From: Paenibacillus sp. LHD-38
GTDB taxonomy: Bacteria > Bacillota > Bacilli > Paenibacillales > Paenibacillaceae
Length of the DNA stretch: 43,691 bases
NCBI RefSeq assembly: GCF_031157315.1
Contig: NZ_JAVIFU010000054.1
Span: 1 to 43,691 of the forward strand
Direction: 5' to 3'
The stretch's first letter is position 1, and each line of letters starts with the position of its first letter. The translations under genes and the position numbers were made by a program. This document shows positions 8,662 to 17,011 of this stretch, piece after piece. The notes under the pieces are model-generated. The model did not search any database and was not told the origin of the DNA. It saw only the letters and a list, made by a program, of their open reading frames with translations.

Positions 8662-8752
8662 TGGTCATCACTCCCTTAGATAGTATTACCCGCTTTTAGG
8701 AATATGAAGCGACGGAAGGCCGATACTAATGCATGCAGGTTAAATGGTAAAA

Positions 8753-9622
8753 TTATTCCTCAAGGTTCCGCATCGCTTCGCGATATGCCGTTGGCGATTG
8801 TCCGTGAAAACGGCGGAATTGCTTCGAGAAATAAAGCGCGTCCTGCAGTCCGACAGAGGCGGAGATCTGTTCAATCGTAAGCTCGGGACGTTCGCGCAGC
8901 ATCTGCCGCGCTTTGTCGATTCGCAGTTGAAGGAGGAATGTTACAGGGGATACGCTGGTCCGCTGCTTGAACAAGCGCGACAAATAGGCCCGGTTATAAC
9001 CAAGTGATTCCGCCATTTGCGCAATAGAAACCGGATGGGCATACTGCGTGGACAAGTAATGGACAACCTGCCGGAACAGATGGTCGCCCTCTGCCTGCGC
9101 GGTGCGCGGCGAGCTTCCGCTTTGTGAATGCAATAATGTTTTGTATTCGGCCAGCAGCAAGTGCAAATAGCCGGCCGCCTTCATATCCGCCGCGATACCG
9201 CCGCGCCTGAAGGTCTCGAATATTTGACGAAACAAGGCACTGGTGCGCCGTTTATCCGGAGTAAACACAACCTGCTGCCCGGCAGTAAAGCCGGATGCGG
9301 AAACGAGCTCGGCCGCTTGCGTTCCATTAAAAGCGACCCAGCGGTACCGCCAAGGCAGGTCGTTGTCCGATTCGTAGCTGATCAGCTGCTCCGGCTCAAT
9401 CAGGAAAGTGTGGCCGGCACGGAGCTCATGCCTATTGCCGTCGCAAATAAAAAGCCCCTTGCCCTCGAGCACGGTATGCATTAAATAAAAATCATACACC
9501 TTTGGGCCAAGCCGGTGGAGGGGTTTGGTTTGGCTCTCGCCGGCAAACAGCACATTCAGCCGCGCTTTCTCGCTGCCGTCAATGACCGGATTGGAGGCCA
9601 CCTTATACATATCCTGCTGCAT
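8753..9622 (-). CDS. AraC-family transcriptional regulator
   Basis: A 289-residue AraC/XylS regulator. The N-terminal cupin-type sugar-sensing domain (about 20-165) is followed by two helix-turn-helix motifs at the C-terminus (about 190-285; SIAQMAESLGYNRAYLSRLFKQ and the TIEQISASVGLQDALYFSKQFRR region). It is transcribed away from galK across a 203-bp region, so it is the obvious candidate regulator of the gal operon, though this is context only. AGGTG precedes the ATG; a second Met at codon 5 is a possible alternative start. Confidence 0.88.
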   Translation of the reverse strand: MQQDMYKVASNPVIDGSEKARLNVLFAGESQTKPLHRLGPKVYDFYLMHTVLEGKGLFICDGNRHELRAGHTFLIEPEQLISYESDNDLPWRYRWVAFNGTQAAELVSASGFTAGQQVVFTPDKRRTSALFRQIFETFRRGGIAADMKAAGYLHLLLAEYKTLLHSQSGSSPRTAQAEGDHLFRQVVHYLSTQYAHPVSIAQMAESLGYNRAYLSRLFKQRTSVSPVTFLLQLRIDKARQMLRERPELTIEQISASVGLQDALYFSKQFRRFHGQSPTAYREAMRNLEE

Positions 9623-9825
9623 TTTACATTACACCTGCTTTATATTGAAATGATAATGCGAACAATTGCATAGTTTTCACTATCATAGCATGTCCTCTGA
9701 CCAACAGAGAAGTCACATTAATCCATATAAAAAGCACTTGCCGCCATTTCGTTTTACAGCGGGTTCCCTTATACTGAAGTTGAAATCAAAACAAACTAAA
9801 TTGATAAAAAGGAACGTGATAGCAA
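9623..9825. promoter_or_regulatory. Divergent AraC-gal control region
   Basis: A 203-bp intergenic region between the AraC-type gene and galK. Two short inverted repeats are visible: ATAGT-tttc-ACTAT (9670-9683) and CTCTG-accaa-CAGAG (9695-9709). A -10-like TATACT (9770-9775) upstream of galK lacks a good -35, which fits an activator-dependent promoter. These are candidate operators only. Confidence 0.4.
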
Positions 9826-10998
9826 ATGGCAAACATTGACGCGCTAACACAGCAATTCATACAGCAATACGGCGGAGAAGCGGGCGACATTGCCGTATTC
9901 CATGCTCCGGGCCGTGTAAACCTGATCGGGGAGCATACAGATTATAACGGAGGTTATGTTTTCCCGGCTGCACTAACCTTCGGTACGACTCTGCTTATCC
10001 GCAAGCGTCCAGACAACCAGCTTGGACTTGCGACAACGAACTTCCCTTCCTCGAAAAGCTTCTCGCTGGATGCGATTGTTTATGATGAGGCTGACGACTG
10101 GATGAACTATCCAAAAGGAATCGTATATGAGCTTCAACAAAGCGGCGTGCAATTCACTAGCGGCTACGACTTGCTATACCATGGCGAGATTCCGAACGGA
10201 GCTGGACTTTCCTCCTCTGCTTCCATTGAAGTTGTAACGGCGTACGCGCTTCAAACGCTGGAAGGCCTAGAGACAGACAAAGTGAAAATCGCTTTGCTTT
10301 CGCAAAAATCCGAAAATGAATTTAACGGCGTGCAATGCGGCATCATGGATCAATTTGCAGTAGCAAACGGCAAAAAGGACCATGCGATTCTCTTGATGTG
10401 CGATACGCTCGAGTATGATCTTATTCCTTTTGACGCAGGCAAATATAAGCTTGTCATCGGAAATACGAATAAACGCCGCGGTCTTGTTGATTCCGCATAT
10501 AACGAGCGTCGTGCACAATGTGAGCAAGCGGTTCAGGATTTGCAAGAAGCGTTCCCCGAGCTTACGCTGCTCGGACAAATCAGCCTTGAGCAGTTCAATT
10601 CAGCTAAACATTTGATTAAGGATGAGACCGTACAAAAACGCGCTCAGCATGTCGTGGAAGAAATCGACCGCGTTCTGCAATCGATCAAAGCTCTGAAAGC
10701 AAATGACCTGGCTCAATTCGGCCATTTGATGAACGGTTCCCATGATTCATTGCGCGATCTGTATGAAGTAACAGGCGCAGAACTGGATGCGATGGTTGCG
10801 GCGGCTCGTCAAGTGCCGGGCGTGCTTGGCTCCCGTATGACGGGCGCGGGCTTTGGCGGATGCACGGTTTCGCTCGTGCATGAAGACAGCGTAGAAGCGT
10901 TCCAAGAAGAGGTAGGCCGCAAATACAACGAAGCGACAGGCTTAACGGCTGACTTCTACGTTTGCACCATTGGTAACGGCGTAGAACGTCTCGTATAA
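9826..10998 (+). CDS. galK: Galactokinase
   Basis: Phosphorylates alpha-D-galactose with ATP, the first Leloir step, in the cytoplasm. The 390-residue GHMP kinase has the galactokinase signature GRVNLIGEHTDYNGGYV near residue 30, the phosphate-binding PNGAGLSSSAS motif, and the C-terminal GAGFGGCTVSLV motif. AAAAGGAACG precedes the ATG. It is the first gene of galK-galE-galT with short gaps (45 and 33 bp). Confidence 0.97.
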   Translation: MANIDALTQQFIQQYGGEAGDIAVFHAPGRVNLIGEHTDYNGGYVFPAALTFGTTLLIRKRPDNQLGLATTNFPSSKSFSLDAIVYDEADDWMNYPKGIVYELQQSGVQFTSGYDLLYHGEIPNGAGLSSSASIEVVTAYALQTLEGLETDKVKIALLSQKSENEFNGVQCGIMDQFAVANGKKDHAILLMCDTLEYDLIPFDAGKYKLVIGNTNKRRGLVDSAYNERRAQCEQAVQDLQEAFPELTLLGQISLEQFNSAKHLIKDETVQKRAQHVVEEIDRVLQSIKALKANDLAQFGHLMNGSHDSLRDLYEVTGAELDAMVAAARQVPGVLGSRMTGAGFGGCTVSLVHEDSVEAFQEEVGRKYNEATGLTADFYVCTIGNGVERLV

Positions 10999-11043
10999 AT
11001 CACTTTATTTCAACAGCAACCATATGGAGAGGGGAAATGAAAG

Positions 11044-12030
11044 ATGGCAGTTTTAGTGACAGGCGGAGCAGGTTATATTGGCTCGCATGCCGTAGCGGCT
11101 TTACAGGAGCGCGGAGAAGAAATCGTTATCGTCGACAACCTGCAGCAAGGACATCGCAGTGCATTGCTTGGAGGGAAGCTTTACGTGGGAGACCTTCGCG
11201 ATGCAGCTTTCATGGATACGGTTTTTAAAGAAAATGAGATCGATGCAGTCATTCATTTCGCAGCAAACTCGCTTGTGGGCGAGAGCATGAAGGACCCTGG
11301 GAAATATTATCACAACAACGTATTCGGTACGCTATGCCTGCTTGAGAAGATGAACGAGTATAATGTTCGCAAAATCGTATTTTCGTCCACTGCCGCAACT
11401 TACGGCGAGCCGGAAAACGTGCCAATCGATGAGTTTGACCGTACGCTTCCGACCAATGCTTATGGCGAAACGAAGCTGGCAATGGAAAAAATGATGAAAT
11501 GGTTCGATGTTGCACATAACATCAAGTTCGTTTCCCTTCGCTACTTCAATGCAGCCGGCGCGCATGAAAGCGGCAAAATCGGCGAGGACCACAGCCCGGA
11601 AACGCATTTGATTCCAATCGTGCTCCAAGCAGCGCTTGGTCAGCGTCCGCATATTTCCGTCTTCGGGGAAGATTACGATACACCGGACGGCACTTGCATC
11701 CGCGACTATATCCATGTAAGCGACTTGGCTGACGCGCATGTGCTGGCTGTGGACCGCCTTCGCAGCGGCGCGGACAGTGCTGTTTACAACCTGGGTAACG
11801 GAACGGGCTTCTCGGTCAAACAAGTCATCGATATTGCCAGAGCCGTAACCGGAAAAGAAATTCCTGCCGTATTTGAGGCTCGCCGCGCAGGCGACCCGGC
11901 TACGCTTGTCGCTTCGTCTGATCGTGCCCGCAAGGAGCTGGGCTGGAATCCGAAACGCGATAAACTCGAGGACATTATAAGAAGCGCTTGGAGCTGGCAT
12001 GAAGCGAATCCAAACGGTTACAACGACTAA
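11044..12030 (+). CDS. galE: UDP-glucose 4-epimerase
   Basis: Interconverts UDP-galactose and UDP-glucose. The 328-residue extended short-chain dehydrogenase has the N-terminal NAD motif TGGAGYIGSH, the SSTAATYG catalytic Ser/Thr strand, the YGETK (YxxxK) pair, and the family motif RYFNAAGA. The ATG at 11044 is preceded by GGAGAGGGG. It is the second gene of the gal operon. Confidence 0.96.
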   Translation: MAVLVTGGAGYIGSHAVAALQERGEEIVIVDNLQQGHRSALLGGKLYVGDLRDAAFMDTVFKENEIDAVIHFAANSLVGESMKDPGKYYHNNVFGTLCLLEKMNEYNVRKIVFSSTAATYGEPENVPIDEFDRTLPTNAYGETKLAMEKMMKWFDVAHNIKFVSLRYFNAAGAHESGKIGEDHSPETHLIPIVLQAALGQRPHISVFGEDYDTPDGTCIRDYIHVSDLADAHVLAVDRLRSGADSAVYNLGNGTGFSVKQVIDIARAVTGKEIPAVFEARRAGDPATLVASSDRARKELGWNPKRDKLEDIIRSAWSWHEANPNGYND

Positions 12031-12063
12031 GGTTACCCGCTTAACCGAAAGGGGCTACATCCA

Positions 12064-13653
12064 TTGGCAAAAGAACAACTAGAGATATCAGCTAACGACG
12101 CGCTGATTCTAATCGAAAGATTGCTGCAGTTCGCTGTGCAGCGTAAGCTGCTGGCCGATCAGCTGGATACGCATGCAGCCAGAAATGAGCTGCTTGATTT
12201 GTTTGGCTTTACGGAAGCTTTCGAGGGGAATGTAACCGAGGAGCATCTGGAGAGCGCGGTTCCGCTGCTGGAGCAGCTGCTCGATTACGGTTATGCAATC
12301 GGATTGATCCCAGACAACATTACAACATACCGCGACCTGCTTGATGCCCGCATCATGGGTTATTTATTGCCGCGTCCATCCGAAGCGAGCGCTGCATTTC
12401 AGCGTTTAACTAAGGAAGAGGGGCTAAAAGCAGCCACAGATGCCTTCTACAATCTGAGCATCGACTCGAATTATATTCGAATGGACCGCATACGCAAAAA
12501 TTTGTACTGGCTCCATGAGACGGAGTTCGGCAAACTCGAAATCACGATTAACCTTTCGAAGCCGGAGAAAGATCCGAAGGAAATTGCCTTGCTCAAAACG
12601 ATGCCGCAGGCGAAATATCCGAAATGCTTGTTATGCGTCGAAAACGTAGGATACGCGGGACGTCCGGATCATCCTGCGCGTCAAAACCTGCGTGTATTGC
12701 CGCTGACGCTGCAAGAGGAGCAGTGGTATTTTCAATATTCTCCTTATGTGTACTACAACGAGCACAGCATTATTTTCAAAGGCGTGCACGAGCCGATGGT
12801 TATATCCCACTCGTCCTTTGCAAGGCTGCTCGATTTTGTTGAGCAATTCCCGCATTATTTTATCGGCTCTAACGCCGATTTGCCGATCGTTGGCGGCTCG
12901 ATTCTAAGCCATGACCATTTCCAAGGCGGCCGTCACGTGTTTCCGATGGAGGCTGCCTCCACTGATGTCTTATTTGTTGATCCGAAGCTTCCAGGCGTTC
13001 GCTTTGGTATCGTGAATTGGCCGATGTCTGTCGTCCGGGTCAATGGCACGTCAAAGGCAGACGTACACAGCGCGGCATGCCGACTGCTGGACGAGTGGCG
13101 GGCTTATAGCGATGCTGCGGCAGATGTGCTTGCTTTCACCAAAGAAGCGGACGGTAAGCTAACGCCTCACAACACCATCACGCCTATTGCAAGGCTGCGT
13201 GATAACGGCGAATATGAGGTCGATTTGGTGCTGCGCAACAACCGTACAAGCGAAGAACATCCGGATGGCATTTTCCATCCGCATCAGCACTTGCATCATG
13301 TTAAGAAAGAAAACATCGGGTTAATCGAAGTTATGGGGCTTGCGGTGCTGCCAGGGCGCTTGAAGGATGAGCTTGAGCAAATCGCAGCGTATTTGACAGG
13401 CGAGGCAGTAGCTACTTCCGCTGAACTTCAGGCTGATACGCGTCCGCTTCATAAGCATGCGGACTGGCTCTTGTCGCTTATCGAGCGCTTTGGCACGGCT
13501 AATACAGCGGAGCAAGCCAAAACAATCGTAGAGTCTGAAACAGGCGGCAAGTTCTTGGAGGTGCTGAAGGACGCAGGGGTGTACAAGCGTACAGCAGACG
13601 GCGCTGCAGCATTCGAGCGGTTCTTGACGACAATACGGCTTCAGAGAGCATAG
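12064..13653 (+). CDS. galT: Galactose-1-phosphate uridylyltransferase, class II
   Basis: Transfers UMP from UDP-glucose to galactose-1-phosphate. At 529 residues it belongs to the larger class II GalT family of Bacillota, unlike the about 350-residue enterobacterial type. LSHDHFQGGRHVFPM holds the conserved histidines. The start is TTG at 12064, with GAAAGGGG upstream; the predicted N-terminus is MAKEQLEISAND. It is the last gene of the operon and is followed by a terminator. No galM, transporter or beta-galactosidase gene is adjacent. Confidence 0.95.
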   Translation: MAKEQLEISANDALILIERLLQFAVQRKLLADQLDTHAARNELLDLFGFTEAFEGNVTEEHLESAVPLLEQLLDYGYAIGLIPDNITTYRDLLDARIMGYLLPRPSEASAAFQRLTKEEGLKAATDAFYNLSIDSNYIRMDRIRKNLYWLHETEFGKLEITINLSKPEKDPKEIALLKTMPQAKYPKCLLCVENVGYAGRPDHPARQNLRVLPLTLQEEQWYFQYSPYVYYNEHSIIFKGVHEPMVISHSSFARLLDFVEQFPHYFIGSNADLPIVGGSILSHDHFQGGRHVFPMEAASTDVLFVDPKLPGVRFGIVNWPMSVVRVNGTSKADVHSAACRLLDEWRAYSDAAADVLAFTKEADGKLTPHNTITPIARLRDNGEYEVDLVLRNNRTSEEHPDGIFHPHQHLHHVKKENIGLIEVMGLAVLPGRLKDELEQIAAYLTGEAVATSAELQADTRPLHKHADWLLSLIERFGTANTAEQAKTIVESETGGKFLEVLKDAGVYKRTADGAAAFERFLTTIRLQRA

Positions 13654-13659
13654 TATAAA

Positions 13660-13708
13660 AGAACCTTCATTTGCGCTAGATGATCAGCGGCGGAATGGAG
13701 GTTTTTAT
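13660..13708 (+). terminator. Intrinsic terminator of the gal operon
   Basis: The stem has AACCTTCATT pairing imperfectly with AATGGAGGTT, plus an inner GCGCT/AGCGG region, then TTTTATTATTTTAT. Confidence 0.75.
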
Positions 13709-13866
13709 TATTTTATAAGAATGAGCCAAAACGCTTAATAAACATGGAATGTGAAATTATATTAATTTGTAAAGTGACAAAATTTATGGTATTTTTTATA
13801 TGATAAACAAAGCTATATGAATAATTATTTTTATAACTCTATAAACTAATTATCGGAGGGGTCATG

Positions 13867-14319
13867 ATGTCCGAAAAAATGCTGCCGCTAGACGATTTTT
13901 TGCAGCTGAGCACAGACGAGCAGGTAGAGAAGCTTAAGCGTTGGAAGATGGACTATACGCTTAAAGATATTCGAGAGGCTTGGAATTTTAAACATTCCGC
14001 GCAATATTACATGCTGCTGAAGAAGCTGCGCATTTATGAAAGAGTCGTAAATAAATCAGATAAATTTTATCCCGTACAGGAGCAGCTGATCGCCAGGGCA
14101 AATGCGGGCGGAGATCGCGGCTGGGCAGGGCAGAATGCTTATTCGGATCGGAAGCTGCCGGCAGATAGTTTTGACTATCACTTGAATACGACGTTAAGCG
14201 GCCCTGAACTCGCAGACAAGCTGGAGAGAATCGCACATTTCCTTAAAGGCGAGCATAAAGAAGTATCGATTAAGCTGTCTATAGAAGCTGCGGAAGTGGA
14301 AGCCGAAGAACAGGATTAA
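13867..14319 (+). CDS. Hypothetical protein with possible HTH
   Basis: A 150-residue protein not recognised. The segment YTLKDIREAWNFKHSAQYYMLL in the first third looks like a helix-turn-helix; the C-terminus is acidic. GGAGGGG (13854-13860) fits the second of two adjacent ATGs (13867) better than the first (13864). It is a single-gene unit between terminators. A weak promoter-like GTGACA (13774) with TATATG/TATGAT near 13797-13804 lies upstream in AT-rich DNA. Confidence 0.6.
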   Translation: MSEKMLPLDDFLQLSTDEQVEKLKRWKMDYTLKDIREAWNFKHSAQYYMLLKKLRIYERVVNKSDKFYPVQEQLIARANAGGDRGWAGQNAYSDRKLPADSFDYHLNTTLSGPELADKLERIAHFLKGEHKEVSIKLSIEAAEVEAEEQD

Positions 14320-14337
14320 TAGCTGTAAAAGCAAAAA

Positions 14338-14379
14338 AAGAACCGAGCTCGGCGAAGATGCCAGGCTCGGTTCTTCTTA
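14338..14379. terminator. Intrinsic terminator
   Basis: A stem AAGAACCGAGC / GCTCGGTTCTT, with A-rich sequence before and T-rich sequence after, between convergent genes. It probably works in both directions. Confidence 0.88.
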
Positions 14380-14434
14380 TGTTGGAAAATGAAAATTATT
14401 GTCTGATACTGGAATATTTTGCTTTAAAAAAATA

Positions 14435-14662
14435 TTATTGTATACGCAGCTTGCCAAGCTCGGACACAAGAGCTTCAACCTCGCTGATGCTAAACTTTTC
14501 CTTGGATGCGACGACTTCGTACAGGTCTCTTATATCCTCATATTTGGCAAGGTCGAAGTTAGATGCCTGCATAGCTGCGGCGGAAGCCATTTTAAGCTTT
14601 GTTTTGATAACCTCAATCATAAATTCGACATTTTCTTGAGTTTGCAAGTCTAAATTAGTCAT
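14435..14662 (-). CDS. UPF0435 (DUF1128, YfkK-like) protein
   Basis: A 75-residue cytoplasmic helical protein closely resembling B. subtilis YfkK of the UPF0435 family (ENVEFMIEVIKTKLKMASAAAM, YEDIRDLYEVV, FSISEVEALVSELG). Its function is unknown. The start is the ATG on the minus strand at 14662, preceded by AGGAGG. A longer reading frame reaching 14803 has no support. An extended -10 (TGTTACAAT on the minus strand, 14742-14750) lies upstream. Confidence 0.85.
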   Translation of the reverse strand: MTNLDLQTQENVEFMIEVIKTKLKMASAAAMQASNFDLAKYEDIRDLYEVVASKEKFSISEVEALVSELGKLRIQ

Positions 14663-14775
14663 GGAGTGCCTCCTGAATTTTTTATGAGCCGTAAGCGGCC
14701 TCGGGGGAAATAAGCATATTCGGACATGTTGCTTTGCTGCAATTGTAACATGTTTCAAAAGGGAATGACCACAAA

Positions 14776-14804
14776 TTGAACAGTAACTTAAAATTGGATA
14801 CAAT
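14776..14804 (+). promoter_or_regulatory. Sigma-A-like promoter upstream of yyaC
   Basis: TTGAAC (14776-14781), a 17-bp spacer, and TACAAT (14799-14804). A start point near 14811 would leave a short leader before the yyaC-like coding region. Confidence 0.7.
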
Positions 14805-14851
14805 TAATAGTAGAATGACAAAGTAATCAATCACAGGGCAGGTGCAAGGCG

Positions 14852-15397
14852 ACGGAACAGCTAACGAAAAGTGAAATAGATCTATTTCTTGAGGCAGTTG
14901 CAAATAAGCATCAAGATCGAAGCCGCATTGCATTTGTTTGTATTGGCAGCGACCGTTCAACCGGCGATTCCTTTGGTCCTCTTGCAGGAAGCCTGCTTAA
15001 GGACCGCGGCTGGCCGAATGTCATCGGGACGCTGCAGCAGCCTTGCGATGCGCATGCCGTAGAGCACGCGGCACTTGAGATACCTAAGGAATGTACGATC
15101 ATCGCTATAGATGCTTGCCTTGGAAAACCAGGCTCTATTGGACGCTGCCTAGTGTCGGAGGGCCCGCTTCAGCCAGGGAAAGCCATCGGCCGCAGATTGC
15201 CGGCAATTGGAGATTACAGTATAGCCGGCGTAGTGAATGCAAATGGCCCAAAGGCCTATTGGATGCTGCAAACGACGTCGCTTTATCAAGTGATGCGTAT
15301 GGCAAACGAGGTAGTGAATGCAATCGAAGCAGCTTGGAGCAGCTACATAGATGATGCGACATCAGTAAATCCTGAATTACAAATCCCGGTTTTGTAA
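14852..15397 (+). CDS. yyaC: YyaC-type spore protease-like protein, non-standard start
   Basis: About 181 residues matching the YyaC family (DUF1256), related to the germination protease GPR. CIGSDRSTGDSFGPL, IAIDACLGKPGSIG and IGDYSIAGVVNANG are its conserved blocks. The frame is open from 14819 to the stop at 15395-15397, but no ATG, GTG or TTG occurs before the conserved region. GGGCAGGTG (14837-14844) stands seven bases before an ACG at 14852, exactly where an ATG would be expected, so I place the start there. It could be a rare ACG start or a start-codon mutation. The role in sporulation is inferred from the family. Confidence 0.75.
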   Translation, partial: TEQLTKSEIDLFLEAVANKHQDRSRIAFVCIGSDRSTGDSFGPLAGSLLKDRGWPNVIGTLQQPCDAHAVEHAALEIPKECTIIAIDACLGKPGSIGRCLVSEGPLQPGKAIGRRLPAIGDYSIAGVVNANGPKAYWMLQTTSLYQVMRMANEVVNAIEAAWSSYIDDATSVNPELQIPVL

Positions 15398-15412
15398 AGG
15401 AGAATGCAGCAA

Positions 15413-16273
15413 ATGGGCAACGAAGAATTAGGTAATGTGGAGTCAATCGCGCAGCGCAAGCTATTTTTGAATAACGGAGTAGAACTGGCTTATTATGATT
15501 CCCACCCGCATGACGGCGGAGCAGCGGACGGTATTTCCGAGGTTGTAGTTTTGCTTCACGGGTATTGCGGCAGCTCTGCGTATTGGGAGAGCATCGTAGA
15601 GGAGCTGGAACAATCGGTACGCATTATTGCGCCTGACGCGCGCGGACATGGCAGAAGCTCTGCGCCAACCGATGAGGTCTACACGATGGAAATGTATGCA
15701 GAGGATATTGCCGAATTGCTGATCAAGCTGCAAATTCACAACGCGGTGCTGCTCGGTCACTCTTTAGGCGGTTATATCACTTTGGCATTCGCAGAGAAAT
15801 TTGCGAAGAAGCTCTCGGGCTTCGGTCTCATTCATTCGACAGCGCTCCCGGACAGCGACACAGCGAAGGAAAACCGGGATAAGGCCGTTGCGGCATTAGA
15901 GCAAAACGGTGTTCAGCCATTCGTAGACGGGCTTATTCCTAAACTCTTTGCCCCGGCTAACGTCGAAGCTTTGCAAGGCGAGGTTGAACGCGGCAAACGA
16001 ATCGGCTACGGCACAGCTCTGCAAGGCGCGATCGCCACGGCCAAAGGGATGAAGGCCCGGCCTGACCGCAAGCATATTATCGAGCAGGCTGAGCTGCCCG
16101 TGCTGCTGGTAGCAGGCGCCAATGATAAAGTCATTCCGCTGGAGAGTGCTTTTGCGGCAGTGAACGGTTCAACAACAAAGGTAGAACTAGGCAGCTCCGG
16201 CCACATGGGAATGGTGGAGCAGCCGAAGGAGCTGATCACAGCGATCGTCAGCTTCGTGAATGCAAAGCAGTAA
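15413..16273 (+). CDS. Alpha/beta hydrolase
   Basis: A 286-residue hydrolase with the complete classic pattern: oxyanion HGYCGSSAYW, nucleophile GHSLGG, acid in NDKVIPLE and catalytic His in SGHMGMVEQP, plus the DARGHGRSS motif. This resembles esterase or haloperoxidase-type enzymes; the substrate is unknown. AAAGGAG at 15397-15402 is only one base from the ATG at 15404, so the ATG at 15413 is the better start. It follows yyaC by 15 bp, probably in one operon with it and with the next gene. Confidence 0.85.
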   Translation: MGNEELGNVESIAQRKLFLNNGVELAYYDSHPHDGGAADGISEVVVLLHGYCGSSAYWESIVEELEQSVRIIAPDARGHGRSSAPTDEVYTMEMYAEDIAELLIKLQIHNAVLLGHSLGGYITLAFAEKFAKKLSGFGLIHSTALPDSDTAKENRDKAVAALEQNGVQPFVDGLIPKLFAPANVEALQGEVERGKRIGYGTALQGAIATAKGMKARPDRKHIIEQAELPVLLVAGANDKVIPLESAFAAVNGSTTKVELGSSGHMGMVEQPKELITAIVSFVNAKQ

Positions 16274-16296
16274 CATGCAGGGAGAGGGGAAACGAT

Positions 16297-16941
16297 ATGT
16301 TTCAACGCGATTACTTCATGCGGATGATTGAGCAAATGACGGAAGCGGTCGGCCAAATTTTGAATCTGAGGCGAGAACGAAAGCATGAGGACGCGCTGCT
16401 TTTCATAGACGAGCTGCTGGATAAAAAATTCCGTCTGAGCAGCAAGCTCATTCGTTCCTTATCAGACGACGATTTGATGAGGATGATGACGACGAACGGT
16501 ATATTGGAAACCGATCATTTGCAAGCAATCGCTATCTTGATGAAGCATGAGGCTGAGCTGAATGCGGAGCTGGGCAAGGAGGACGAGAGCTTCATTGCCA
16601 ATCTGAAGTCTCTCCATCTCTTTTTGCGGTTATCGCTTGTTGGCGCGGAGCCAACGCTCGCGGAGCCTCGCTTGCAAATCAAGGAGCTGCTGGAGCGGCT
16701 CCTGCCATATGAGCTTCCGAGGCAGACCAAGCGGTTGCTTACGGATTGGCATATGGAGGAGGGCCGTTATGATTCCGCCGAGAATCTCATGCATGAGCTG
16801 CTCGAGGATAACGGACTTGGCCGGGCAGAGGCAGAGGAGCTTTACAGCCGAATGCTGCTGCAGGCGGATGAACGGCTTGAGGCAGGCGGGCTGCCCCGCG
16901 AGGAAATCAAGCAGGGCCTAGAAGCTTTATCAAACAAGTAA
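16297..16941 (+). CDS. DUF6483-like helical protein
   Basis: A 214-residue, almost entirely helical cytoplasmic protein, MFQRDYFMRMIEQMTEAV at the start, resembling the DUF6483 family known from Bacillota. TPR-like helical pairs are suggested, but no catalytic motif is visible. GGAGAGGGG precedes the ATG. It lies 23 bp after the hydrolase gene. Confidence 0.6.
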   Translation: MFQRDYFMRMIEQMTEAVGQILNLRRERKHEDALLFIDELLDKKFRLSSKLIRSLSDDDLMRMMTTNGILETDHLQAIAILMKHEAELNAELGKEDESFIANLKSLHLFLRLSLVGAEPTLAEPRLQIKELLERLLPYELPRQTKRLLTDWHMEEGRYDSAENLMHELLEDNGLGRAEAEELYSRMLLQADERLEAGGLPREEIKQGLEALSNK

Positions 16942-17011
16942 ATATGACTTTAGACTAAGCGTAAAACGGTAAAACGGTATGCTTAGCTTCAATAAAGGCC
17001 TAGGAGTGAAG

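Noticed and set aside
11332..12000. 222-residue minus-strand open frame
   Set aside because: It is antisense to galE, whose own frame is fully conserved. There is no ribosome site or family signature.
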